Assembly: GCF_045038405.1 (NCBI RefSeq)
Contig: NZ_CP173660.1
Span: forward strand, 744,001 to 808,000
Length of the DNA stretch: 64,000 nt
Source: Sellimonas caecigallum
GTDB taxonomy: Bacteria; Bacillota; Clostridia; Lachnospirales; Lachnospiraceae
Reading direction: 5' to 3'
Within the stretch, counting starts at the first letter, position 1. Every line of letters begins with the position of its first letter. Below, in pieces: positions 35,632 through 43,974 of the stretch. Position numbers and translations under genes: made by a program. The notes under the pieces were generated by a model. That model did no database searches and was not told the origin of the DNA. It worked only from the letters and a program-made list of their open reading frames with translations.

Positions 35632-36657
35632 TTATCTTCCCCTATCTATTCGTATTTCAGTTTTCTGTTTTACTTTGCTCACACTTTCCCGAATGACCAA
35701 TCTTGCAGAGACTGCGATACACATGCTTGTCTCACGGTTTGTGCTTATTCTTTCTGACAGCACTTCCACGGCCCGCTCTCCCATAAAATTCATAGGGATA
35801 TGTACCGTGGTAAGCGGGGGCACAAGGTACTTGGCCATGGAACTGTCATTAAAGCCCACTACACTGATATCTTCAGGTATCTGAAGACCCGCCTCTTGGA
35901 TAGCTTTATAGCAGCCCACAGCCAGAGAGTCGTTGGCACAGAAGATAGCTGTCGGTCTTTCTTTCAGCGCCAGCAGCTCTTTTCCGAGTTGATACCCGTA
36001 CTTTGGCGTGAACCCTCCGATCCTGATATAATCTTCATGGAGAAAACCTTTTTTCTCCATATAAGAACAATAAATCGGCATCCGGGCATCCTCCAGTTCT
36101 TTCCCGTCCGAATCTATATCGCTTCCACCGATAAAGGCGATCCTCTCATGACCTTCCTCCACGAGATAATCCAGTACTTTCTTCACCGAATGTGTCAGAT
36201 TTACAACGACAGAATCGAAAAGTTCCTGGTCTCCTTTTGCGTCGATAAATACGGCAGGCCTGTCAAGATCTCTGATTTTTTGAACCGTCGATTCGCTGAA
36301 GGTTCCAAGACAGATGATCCCGTCGATCTTTGCCGCATCTTCCGGACAGATCTCTCTGCCGATCTGGATCTTCTGAAAGCCTTCTCTTTCTATCTTTTTC
36401 TCTGCCGCAATCCGGAGCGACAGATAAAATGTATCTTCCAGTTCTTCTTCCGGAGAGTAAGAGCAAAAAATCCCAAGTTTCAGTTTCTTTTTTCTCTTTT
36501 TTCTGTCTTTTATATGATACTCCAGACGGTCAGCAGCTTCAAACACTCTTCTCTTTGTCTCATCCTGCACATTTAACGTGTCATCAAAGTTGAGTACCCG
36601 AGACACCGTTGTCACAGAAACGCCAGCCATCTCGGCTATTTCTCTGATTGTTGCCAT
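35632..36657 (-). CDS. LacI-family transcriptional repressor
   Basis: A 341-residue repressor. The helix-turn-helix is at the very start (MATIREIAEMAGVSVTTVSRVLNFDDTLNVQ) and the hinge follows near residue 50. A periplasmic-binding-like sensor domain covers 60-330, with FCANDSLAVGCYKAIQEAGLQIPEDISVVGFNDS. Codon 1 has AGGGAGAGG upstream. It lies 17 bp after lacZ. Two palindromes at the lacZ promoter (39677-39716) are the natural operators, so it probably represses lacZ, itself and the EamA gene until a galactoside-derived inducer binds. Confidence 0.94.
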   Translation of the reverse strand: MATIREIAEMAGVSVTTVSRVLNFDDTLNVQDETKRRVFEAADRLEYHIKDRKKRKKKLKLGIFCSYSPEEELEDTFYLSLRIAAEKKIEREGFQKIQIGREICPEDAAKIDGIICLGTFSESTVQKIRDLDRPAVFIDAKGDQELFDSVVVNLTHSVKKVLDYLVEEGHERIAFIGGSDIDSDGKELEDARMPIYCSYMEKKGFLHEDYIRIGGFTPKYGYQLGKELLALKERPTAIFCANDSLAVGCYKAIQEAGLQIPEDISVVGFNDSSMAKYLVPPLTTVHIPMNFMGERAVEVLSERISTNRETSMCIAVSARLVIRESVSKVKQKTEIRIDRGR

Positions 36658-36674
36658 GATCGATCCTCTCCCTG

Positions 36675-39656
36675 TTAATCCAGATATTGTTTCCTAGCTT
36701 CTTTGATCTCTTTTCCCGCATCTACAATGGAAAATGTAAATGTCATAGAAAAATCCTGGCGTTTTACCTTATATTCTTCCAGCTGTTCTTCTCCGCAGCT
36801 GTTGCTTCCAAGGCCGGAGTGATGACGATCCAGATGAACGATCACATGGCTGCTTTTCTTGATCTCATGAGGATGCCTTGCTTTTTCCAGGCTTTCATCT
36901 GTGTAATTTGCGATATTCAGCCCAAGCGCGCTCTCCGCTTTGCATAGCATCGTCTGGTTTCCGTCGGAAAGACCGAACCATTTTACGTGTTCCCGATGTC
37001 CGTTTTCCTGCGGGAACACATAGTCCGTATGCATACCGTCCACCGTATTTCTGTAAATCCCCATCACACTCGCCGCCTTGCTGTCCGGATAGCTTTCTCC
37101 TGGTCCCATTCCATACCAGACTGTCTGCTGAAGATCTTTTGAAGCCTTCATGCACACTCCGATCCGAGGCAGGAATTCCGGCTCCATTTTCCCTCTTTGC
37201 ACAGTCTTTCCGTCGATGGAGACACGCACCTGGCCAGAGCTAAATACAGTGTATTCATACTCGCACGCAAATCCCCAGGACTGGTTCACACAGCCGAAAT
37301 ATTTTCCGATGGTAATAACCACTTTGTCTTCCATCTCTTTGCAGTCAAAGTGAATCGTCCGTTCACTTCCTGTCTGGATAAAACATTTATTCATCCAATC
37401 ATGTTTCTTATACATGTCATTGTCGATCGTCGCACGGTATACCGTCATCTCCGGACCGTCTGCCAGATAAACTCTGCCGCCTTTTTCGATGGACAAAAGT
37501 TTTCCGAATACCGTGTGGAATTTTGCCGTGATCTCTTCATTTTCCACGGTAAGGAAGCCTCTTTCTTCCCAAATCTGAAGTTTCTCCTTTTTCTCCCTCT
37601 CTGTAAGGACATCTCTTCGGATCTCAAGCAGAAACTGTACATCAGAAATGATATGTCCCGCTTCTGCAAACAGTTCATCTTCCTTCAGGCATGCTTTTAC
37701 TCTCAGATAATAATCTTTGTTTTCCGCTAATTCAAATGGCTGGACAGGAATTGTCATCTTTTCTTTTCCATGAGGTTCTGTATGCAGGGTATCGATTGTC
37801 CCTTCCTGTATCGGCATTCCGTCCTCTTCCAGCGCCCAGTTCAGGACAATGCAGTCAAGCGAGCGGAAGTCATAGTAGTTCTTCACAAGGATCTCCGTCT
37901 TCTTCCCCGGAACTTTCGTGATCTCTACCGGTGCGATAACCTGCTTGTATTCCAAAAGTCCCGGGGAAGGTGTACGGTCCGGCATCAAAAGTCCGTCGAT
38001 GCAGAAATTTTCGTTAGTCGGAAAGTCTCCATAATCTCCTCCGTAACGGTAATATGTCTTACCATTTTCCTCAGCATAAATTCCGTGGTCATACCATTCC
38101 CAAACAAATCCTCCCTGTAGTCTTTTAAACTTCCGGAACATGTCCTGATATGCCTTCAGTCCTCCTGGTCCATTGCCCATGGCATGACCATATTCGCACA
38201 GTATATGGGGCTTTCCGCCTTTACTTTTTGACTCTGCGATCTCTTCTAATCTTTTGACCCTTGTGTACATCGTAGAGTAAACATCTGTCACTTCCGCTTC
38301 ATAGTCTCCTTCATAGTGGATCATCCTTGATGGATCCAGCTTGCGGATTTCTTCCGCCGCTCTTCGGAAATTGCATCCAAACGCAGACTCATTTCCCATG
38401 GACCACATGATAATACTCGGATGATTTCTATCCCTTTTTACCATCCTTACACTACGGTCCACATACGCTTGTTCCCATGCCGGATCATCTGTAATCCATT
38501 GGTAATTTTTTACCAGCTCAAATCCATGGCATTCTAAATCTGCCTCATCGATCACATAAAGTCCGTACTCGTCGCAAAGATCATAAAAATACTCATTGGC
38601 AGGATAATGGGAACAGCGCACCGCGTTTATATTATGCTGTTTCATCAAAATAATATTATTTTTCTCCTGCTCATACGTCACACATCGTCCTTCCTTCGGA
38701 TTGTAGTCGTGATGATTTACACCGTTAAGAAGAATAACTTGTCCGTTGACACGGAAGTTCCCATCCTTGATCTCAATCTTGCGAAATCCAATCCGCACTT
38801 GGATCGTATGCTGACCTGCCGTTACCGTGAGCAGATACAGCTCCGGGGTCTCGGCTGTCCATTTCTTTACATCTGGAATCCGTTCTTCCAGATGAACAGT
38901 CCCATCATCTGTGCGGAAATCTCCCTGCATTACCTTATTTCCATTATATTCCAGGATATAATTTCCTTCCCCTTCTGCCTGTTTCAAAGTAATATCCGCC
39001 GTGAAGATCCCATCCTTGAAACTCTCGTCGAGGCTTCCGTCTGCCGCACAGTTATAAATCGCCTGTTTGGGCTCATTGATGAGTTCCACATCTCTATAGA
39101 TACCGGAAAGCCACCACATATCCTGGTCTTCCAGGTATGTTCCGTCCGACCATTTATAAACACGAACTGTGATATCATTTTCCCCTTCATTTACATAGTT
39201 CGTAATATCAAACTCCGATGGAAGCCGGCTGACTTTGCTGTACCCGACATACTGTCCGTTTACCCACACATCAAACGCACTGTCCACCCCATGGAATCTA
39301 AGGATCGTATCCTGTTTTGTCCATTCCTTGGAAAGATATACTGTCTTTTTGTAGATTCCCGTAGGATTTTTTGTGGGCACATACGGCGGATCCAGAGGGA
39401 ACAAATACTCAGTATCCGTGTAATGCATGCTGTCATATCCCCGAAGCTGCCATACTGACGGAACGTCGATCGTATCCCAGGCTTCGTCTGTCTTTGCCTT
39501 TTCAAACCCTTGCGGGGAAAGTTCCGGAGCTTCCAGATACAGGAATCTCCACTCTCCATTCAAACTGATCATTTCCTGAGAATCCCGGTAAAATGACGTC
39601 CGGGCCTCTCTCCTTCCGATACCGCAAAGATTTTGATTTTCCCATCTTTTCTTCAT
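36675..39656 (-). CDS. lacZ: Beta-galactosidase, GH2 (LacZ type)
   Basis: A 993-residue intracellular enzyme that hydrolyses lactose and other beta-galactosides. Domains in order: jelly-roll sugar-binding (about 45-220), Ig-like (220-320), TIM barrel (320-610), Ig-like, and C-terminal beta-sandwich (720-990). The GH2 signature region reads LLNGVNHHDYNPKEG. The acid/base Glu is in MWSMGNESAFG and the nucleophile Glu in ILCEYGHAMGNGPGG. There is no signal peptide. GGGAGG precedes the ATG. It is the first gene of a lacZ-lacI-EamA operon. No lactose permease gene is adjacent, so uptake must be encoded elsewhere. Confidence 0.96.
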   Translation of the reverse strand: MKKRWENQNLCGIGRREARTSFYRDSQEMISLNGEWRFLYLEAPELSPQGFEKAKTDEAWDTIDVPSVWQLRGYDSMHYTDTEYLFPLDPPYVPTKNPTGIYKKTVYLSKEWTKQDTILRFHGVDSAFDVWVNGQYVGYSKVSRLPSEFDITNYVNEGENDITVRVYKWSDGTYLEDQDMWWLSGIYRDVELINEPKQAIYNCAADGSLDESFKDGIFTADITLKQAEGEGNYILEYNGNKVMQGDFRTDDGTVHLEERIPDVKKWTAETPELYLLTVTAGQHTIQVRIGFRKIEIKDGNFRVNGQVILLNGVNHHDYNPKEGRCVTYEQEKNNIILMKQHNINAVRCSHYPANEYFYDLCDEYGLYVIDEADLECHGFELVKNYQWITDDPAWEQAYVDRSVRMVKRDRNHPSIIMWSMGNESAFGCNFRRAAEEIRKLDPSRMIHYEGDYEAEVTDVYSTMYTRVKRLEEIAESKSKGGKPHILCEYGHAMGNGPGGLKAYQDMFRKFKRLQGGFVWEWYDHGIYAEENGKTYYRYGGDYGDFPTNENFCIDGLLMPDRTPSPGLLEYKQVIAPVEITKVPGKKTEILVKNYYDFRSLDCIVLNWALEEDGMPIQEGTIDTLHTEPHGKEKMTIPVQPFELAENKDYYLRVKACLKEDELFAEAGHIISDVQFLLEIRRDVLTEREKKEKLQIWEERGFLTVENEEITAKFHTVFGKLLSIEKGGRVYLADGPEMTVYRATIDNDMYKKHDWMNKCFIQTGSERTIHFDCKEMEDKVVITIGKYFGCVNQSWGFACEYEYTVFSSGQVRVSIDGKTVQRGKMEPEFLPRIGVCMKASKDLQQTVWYGMGPGESYPDSKAASVMGIYRNTVDGMHTDYVFPQENGHREHVKWFGLSDGNQTMLCKAESALGLNIANYTDESLEKARHPHEIKKSSHVIVHLDRHHSGLGSNSCGEEQLEEYKVKRQDFSMTFTFSIVDAGKEIKEARKQYLD

Positions 39657-39676
39657 GATGTCTTCCTCCCTTTATG

Positions 39677-39722
39677 ATTTCCTTAGTAAATAGATTTTAC
39701 CATTTTACTAAGTAAAAATAAA
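39677..39722 (-). promoter_or_regulatory. lacZ promoter with two LacI-type operators
   Basis: Minus-strand -35 TTTATT (39717-39722) and -10 TAAAAT (39694-39699) are separated by 17 bp. The perfect palindrome TTTACTAAGTAAA (39704-39716) fills the spacer. A second, imperfect one, ATTTCCTTAGTAAAT (39677-39691), covers the start site, with centres 26 bp apart. Two operators around the core promoter give a simple steric-block switch for the LacI-family protein encoded downstream. Confidence 0.75.
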
Positions 39723-39736
39723 GGTTTTTACCAATA

Positions 39737-41317
39737 CTAAGTGGTCTCCAGAAGCTTCTCTACCATGCTGTCCACGGTAGCTTCCCGAGACATATTCGCC
39801 TTCATTCCGAACCGCATTGCTTCCTCCTTGGTTTTTCGCCCGATGCAAAGCGCGCAGCTGTCAGACAATATTTGCTTTTGCTCCTCTCCAGAAAAAATAT
39901 TGGCAAATCCTCTTACAGTGGACTCGCTTGTAAAAAGAACAGCGTCAATCTGCTGCTCACGGGTCAGCTTACAAATTCGCTCTTTCAGCTCCGCGTGCAT
40001 CCTTGTGATCGTTTCATAAACCGGAATATCCACACATATGGCTTTGGCGTCCCGGATTGGAGGAAACAGCTCTTTGGAAGCTTCCCTTGCCCGAAATGCT
40101 GTCACATGATCTCCTGGTTTCACACAGGATGCCAGAAGTTTTCCAAGTTCCCCTGCCTCGTATATTTCCGGTATCAAGTCCGGACGAATCCCATGATGCT
40201 TAAGCTCCTGCGCTGTCCCTTTCCCGATGACCGCAAACTTCGCTTTCCAAAAGCTCCGTACATCCATTTCTTCCTCATCAAGGAAAATAAACCATTCCTT
40301 TACTCCAACAGCGCTTGTAAAGACGATCCACTCATTCGTTTCCTGACTTTCGATCCGTTCTTTGATTCCATACAATGCTTCCCGTATCTTTCTTCTTTCC
40401 TCTTCAGACTGCAATGCTTCTGTGGAAATGGCGGAACATTCGATAACACGAGCTCCAAGCATTCGAAGTTGCTCAGCCAATCTTTTGTTCTGCTTTCCAG
40501 GTCTTGTGACAATGTACTGCCGGCCGCCCAGGGGAAGCTTTTCGATCCATTGGAAGCGTTCTCCGTACGTGCATACTTTTCCTACAACGATGACTGCCGG
40601 CGCTCCAATCCCGGCTTCCTTTACCTTTTCCGGAAGGAGCGCTACCGTGGATGTAAGTGCTTTTTGGTCCTTACATGTCCCGTTTGAAACGACAGCTGCC
40701 GGCATTTCAGGAGACATGCCGAACCGGATCAGATTTTCGCAGATTTCTTCCAGAGCCGTAACTCCCATGAGAAAAACAAGAGTCGCGTTCATCCTGACAA
40801 GGGCTTCATAATCTATGTCCGGCGTTTTCCCCTTTTTCATATGTCCCGTGATCACATGAAAGGACGATGCACAGTCTCTGTGTGTGACCGGAATCCCCGC
40901 ATAAGCCGGAACTGCCGTGCAGGAACTAATCCCCGGAACCACTTCAAAAAGAACCCTTTCCGATTCCAGAAATTCCAGCTCTTCTCCTCCTCTTCCGAAC
41001 ACAAACGGATCTCCCCCTTTTAGCCTGACCACCTGCTTTCCTTCTTTCGCTTTTTCTGCAAGAATACGGTTGATCTCTTCTTGTGGTACGAGATGATGAT
41101 CCCGGCGTTTTCCTACATTGATCATCTCAGTCTGGTCCGGGATCATACTTAGGATCTCGGTACTGACGAGAGCATCGTAGACGACCACATCAGCAGTCTT
41201 AAGCAGAGAAACCGTCTTCCGTGTGAGAAGCCCGGCGTCTCCCGGACCTGCCCCTGCAAGCCAGACTTTTCCTTTCTTTTCTGATCCCTTCCCGTCCATC
41301 CTTTTCTTTTCCATCAT
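39737..41317 (-). CDS. cobA-hemD: Fused uroporphyrinogen-III C-methyltransferase / uroporphyrinogen-III synthase
   Basis: A 526-residue bifunctional protein. Residues 15-255 are the SAM-dependent methyltransferase that turns uroporphyrinogen III into precorrin-2 (VWLAGAGPGDAGLLT, VVRLKGGDPFVFGRGGEE, PGISSCTAVPAYAGIP). Residues 265-526 are a HemD-type synthase that closes hydroxymethylbilane into uroporphyrinogen III (IVFTSAVGVKEWF, DAVLFTSESTVRGF). The fusion order CobA-HemD is known from clostridia. The start overlaps the hemC stop. It is the last gene of the four-gene cobalamin/tetrapyrrole operon, so hemC product flows directly into it. Confidence 0.94.
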   Translation of the reverse strand: MMEKKRMDGKGSEKKGKVWLAGAGPGDAGLLTRKTVSLLKTADVVVYDALVSTEILSMIPDQTEMINVGKRRDHHLVPQEEINRILAEKAKEGKQVVRLKGGDPFVFGRGGEELEFLESERVLFEVVPGISSCTAVPAYAGIPVTHRDCASSFHVITGHMKKGKTPDIDYEALVRMNATLVFLMGVTALEEICENLIRFGMSPEMPAAVVSNGTCKDQKALTSTVALLPEKVKEAGIGAPAVIVVGKVCTYGERFQWIEKLPLGGRQYIVTRPGKQNKRLAEQLRMLGARVIECSAISTEALQSEEERRKIREALYGIKERIESQETNEWIVFTSAVGVKEWFIFLDEEEMDVRSFWKAKFAVIGKGTAQELKHHGIRPDLIPEIYEAGELGKLLASCVKPGDHVTAFRAREASKELFPPIRDAKAICVDIPVYETITRMHAELKERICKLTREQQIDAVLFTSESTVRGFANIFSGEEQKQILSDSCALCIGRKTKEEAMRFGMKANMSREATVDSMVEKLLETT

Positions 41318-42198
41318 TCATACTTTCCTTTCAGGATATTAGCCAGCTCCTCTGCCAGCGCTTCTCCTCTTGTCGTATCTCCGGATATCGATCCCGTCAC
41401 ATATTCCCCGGCCGCTTCGTGGTAATACAGCCCACGCAAAAAGATCTCATTGCCGCAGACCTTGGCAAATGCAGCTACAGGGGAAGTACAGCCTCCGTCT
41501 AATGTTCTGACAAATGTCCGCTCAGCCTTTGCCGCCCATATGCTGTCCGGACAAGCAACCGATTCTATCCCCGGGATCTTCTCTCCTTTCCTTCCCTGTA
41601 CCGCAAGGATTCCTTGCCCTGCCGAAGGAATCATCTCATCTATAGAAAAAATGCGGGTTATACAGTTTTCCATTCCAAGCCTGCGAAGCCCGGCAGCCGC
41701 CAGTATCGTGGCATTGTATTCTTCCTGCTCCAGCTTCTGAAGACGAGTCTGTACATTGCCTCTTATATTTTTGAATATACATCCCGGGTACAGTTTCCCT
41801 GCCTGCAGAGTTCTTCGTTTGCTGGATGAGCCAATGATATCTCCGGGAATCAGACTTTTTTTACCCGGCTCCAGAACCATGACATCTCTCGGATCCTCCC
41901 GCCTGGTAAGCGCAAGTATCGGAAGCATCTCCGGAATTTCCATAGGCATATCTTTCAGGCTATGAACGGCCAGATCAATCTTTCCCTCCAAAAGAGCATA
42001 ATCCAGCTCTTTCACAAAAAGTCCCTTTCCTCCGATTTTCTCCAAACTTTTATCCAGAATGCGGTCTCCTGTTGTCTTCATCGTCACGATTTCTATCTCC
42101 AAACCCGGGCTGGCTTTCAGAAGCTCTTCTTTTACGATCTGAGCCTGACGTACTGCCAGTATGCTCTCCCTGCTTCCAATCCTTATCTGTCTTTCCAT
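41314..42198 (-). CDS. hemC: Porphobilinogen deaminase (hydroxymethylbilane synthase)
   Basis: A 294-residue enzyme that polymerises four porphobilinogens to hydroxymethylbilane. The opening IRIGSRESILAVRQAQIV, the substrate region VHSLKDMP, and the cofactor-binding Cys in FVRTLDGGCTSPVAAFA are all conserved. Length is close to the usual 300-310. Its stop overlaps the fused cobA-hemD start by four bases, and cbiL ends 6 bp upstream of its start, so the four genes form one tight operon. Confidence 0.97.
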   Translation of the reverse strand: MERQIRIGSRESILAVRQAQIVKEELLKASPGLEIEIVTMKTTGDRILDKSLEKIGGKGLFVKELDYALLEGKIDLAVHSLKDMPMEIPEMLPILALTRREDPRDVMVLEPGKKSLIPGDIIGSSSKRRTLQAGKLYPGCIFKNIRGNVQTRLQKLEQEEYNATILAAAGLRRLGMENCITRIFSIDEMIPSAGQGILAVQGRKGEKIPGIESVACPDSIWAAKAERTFVRTLDGGCTSPVAAFAKVCGNEIFLRGLYYHEAAGEYVTGSISGDTTRGEALAEELANILKGKYE

Positions 42199-42204
42199 TT
42201 TTTC

Positions 42205-42951
42205 TTACCCTTCCCGTTTTTTCACGATGATCAGAGAAAAGTAGCCCGGATCATCCGGTACATCCTCCGGCCTTTCGTAGATATTTTCTTCTGACATTCC
42301 ACAGTTTTCCACCATCCAGAAAGGATGATGTCCATCTTTCAACGCTTCTTTCACAGCCGGCATCTTCTTTCCTGCCTTCATCAATATCTTTGTTCCCGGG
42401 AGCTTTATTCCTTCCTCCACTCCATAAGATGCCGGAAGGATGTGGATCTGCTCTTTGTTTTCAGCCAATCCTATCGAAAGCCTTGCGGCAGCTGCGCAAA
42501 AAGATGGGATACCGGGGATAATCTCCGCTTCGTATCCTTCTTTGCATATCCGCTTATGAAGATACAGATAGGTAGAATAGATGGACGGATCTCCAAGTGT
42601 CAAGAAAGCGATGGACTGACCTTTGTCCAGCGCCTTTCTTATCCAGTCCGCATCTGCATTGTGGATTGCCTTCAGTTTTTCTTTTTCTTTACTCATAGGC
42701 ATCGGAAGATACAAAACTCCTCGCTCCTGCATCTCCTGTACTTCTTGCAGTGCTGTCTGGTATGCCACACATTCCTGTTTATATCCTGCATACGTTTTCT
42801 CTCCCGCTTCTTCGTACACCGGCATCTCCAGACCTGGATCGGACACCGGTACAGCGATGATATCGCAGGCTTTTATCGTCCGTACCGCTTTCAGTGTCAT
42901 CAGGCTGCTCTCTCCCGGTCCAACACCTACTCCATATAATTTTCCTCTCAT
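42205..42951 (-). CDS. cbiL: Cobalt-precorrin-2 C20-methyltransferase
   Basis: A 248-residue tetrapyrrole methylase. SAM-binding motif GVGVGPGESSLMTLKAVRTI at the N-terminus, then FLTLGDPSIYSTYLYLHKRI and the IIPGIPSFCAAAARL segment typical of CbiL/CobI. It methylates cobalt-precorrin-2 at C20 to cobalt-precorrin-3. I start it at 42951: the ATG overlaps the cbiK stop (ATGA), with GAGGAAAAG upstream. Together with CbiK it defines the anaerobic, early-cobalt route. Confidence 0.93.
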   Translation of the reverse strand: MRGKLYGVGVGPGESSLMTLKAVRTIKACDIIAVPVSDPGLEMPVYEEAGEKTYAGYKQECVAYQTALQEVQEMQERGVLYLPMPMSKEKEKLKAIHNADADWIRKALDKGQSIAFLTLGDPSIYSTYLYLHKRICKEGYEAEIIPGIPSFCAAAARLSIGLAENKEQIHILPASYGVEEGIKLPGTKILMKAGKKMPAVKEALKDGHHPFWMVENCGMSEENIYERPEDVPDDPGYFSLIIVKKREG

Positions 42952-43730
42952 CTTTTCTTTTCCTCCGCTTCTGACAAATGACGGACAAACATTCTGCGGA
43001 TCCCGTCCATCTCTCCCAGGCCTTTCATGCATATCCGTACCTGAAACCCTGCTTTTTCCAACATGGATTTCCAGGATCCTTCCTCTTCCCCGGCCATATC
43101 GTTTCTGGCGTGATCTCCAGCTACGATCATGAATGGCATGAGAAGCAGTTTCTCCGCCTTCTGCTCTTTTAATTTGCGTATGACATCCCTGATTTTCGGA
43201 AATCCTTCCACTGTTCCGACAACCACATTCCGGAATCCTTCTGCCCAGAACATATAATCCAGAGCCGGATACGCCGCATTTGTGTGATGTTCGGTTCCGT
43301 GTCCCATAAGTACAAGAGTCTCGTTCTTTTCCAGTCCCGCTTCTTTCATGACTGCGCGGACAGCTTCACTGTAATCTTCCACAGAAGAAAGAAGCGGCAT
43401 TCCCATCTCCATACGAACGAATCTCGCTCTGTACGGCTGAAGCATAATTTTCATCTTTTCGTATTCGTATCCGTTTATAATATGAGTAGGCTGGACAAAC
43501 ACTTCTTCCACACCGTCGCGCTCCATGGCCAACACCGCCTCCTCCACATCCATAATGTGGATCCCCATCTCTTCTCTCAGCTTCCGGAGGACCATGCCGC
43601 TTGTGAAAGCCCGATAGACTTTTCGGTCTGGAAATGCTTCCTGCACTTCCCGCTCTATGGCGCCGATCGTCCTTTCCAGTGTATCCAGATAACTCGTTCC
43701 AAAACTGACTGCAAGTATTGCTTTTTTCAT
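42948..43730 (-). CDS. cbiK: Anaerobic sirohydrochlorin cobaltochelatase
   Basis: A 260-residue class II chelatase that inserts Co2+ into sirohydrochlorin. It begins KKAILAVSFGTSYLDT, the CbiK opening. Catalytic histidines fall in VQPTHIINGYEYEKM and LVLMGHGTEHHTN, with a third in MIVAGDHARNDMAG. Start 43730 has GGAGG four to five bases upstream; the frame is open upstream but lacks a ribosome site there. It is the first gene of cbiK-cbiL-hemC-cobA/hemD. A stable hairpin (43766-43787) precedes it, but I find no cobalamin-riboswitch core. Confidence 0.94.
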   Translation of the reverse strand: MKKAILAVSFGTSYLDTLERTIGAIEREVQEAFPDRKVYRAFTSGMVLRKLREEMGIHIMDVEEAVLAMERDGVEEVFVQPTHIINGYEYEKMKIMLQPYRARFVRMEMGMPLLSSVEDYSEAVRAVMKEAGLEKNETLVLMGHGTEHHTNAAYPALDYMFWAEGFRNVVVGTVEGFPKIRDVIRKLKEQKAEKLLLMPFMIVAGDHARNDMAGEEEGSWKSMLEKAGFQVRICMKGLGEMDGIRRMFVRHLSEAEEKKR

Positions 43731-43765
43731 CTTCGCCTCCTGTCCATTATGAGCGTACACCAAAC

Positions 43766-43787
43766 AGGGATGCCTGTCAGCATCCCT
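43766..43787 (-). other. Stem-loop in the cbiK leader
   Basis: AGGGATGC and GCATCCCT form a perfect 8-bp stem with a 6-base loop 36 bp upstream of cbiK. No T-run follows on the minus strand, and no B12-box-like sequence is seen nearby. On the plus strand it is followed by T-rich sequence, but no plus-strand gene precedes it. It could affect mRNA stability or be part of a small leader element. Confidence 0.4.
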
Positions 43788-43884
43788 CGCATTTTCTTTC
43801 TCATAATACCATCTTGAAAAATCACTGTCAATCAGGCCATTCCTGGGTTTTACGCACACAAAAACAAATAAAATCTTACCTTTT

Positions 43885-43912
43885 TTGCATAGAACTGTTA
43901 CAATGATATCAT
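43885..43912 (+). promoter_or_regulatory. Promoter of the DegV-family gene
   Basis: TTGCAT (43885-43890) and TATCAT (43907-43912) are separated by 16 bp, 62 bp upstream of the DegV start, in the intergenic region with the divergent cbiK operon. Confidence 0.5.
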
Positions 43913-43974
43913 AATGTCAGGAGCCCCCCTTTGATCCCGACATCAGTATAGGAATAAAAACGGAGGCGTTGTAA

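Noticed and set aside
38607..39458. A 283-codon plus-strand frame
   Set aside because: Antisense to lacZ; no coding signature.
43766..43787. Terminator on the plus strand
   Set aside because: The hairpin is followed by a T-rich stretch on the plus strand, but no plus-strand gene ends nearby, so a terminator role is unsupported.
43731..43974. A cobalamin riboswitch upstream of cbiK
   Set aside because: The region is long enough for only a short leader and I find no B12-box-like core on the minus strand, just an 8-bp hairpin.
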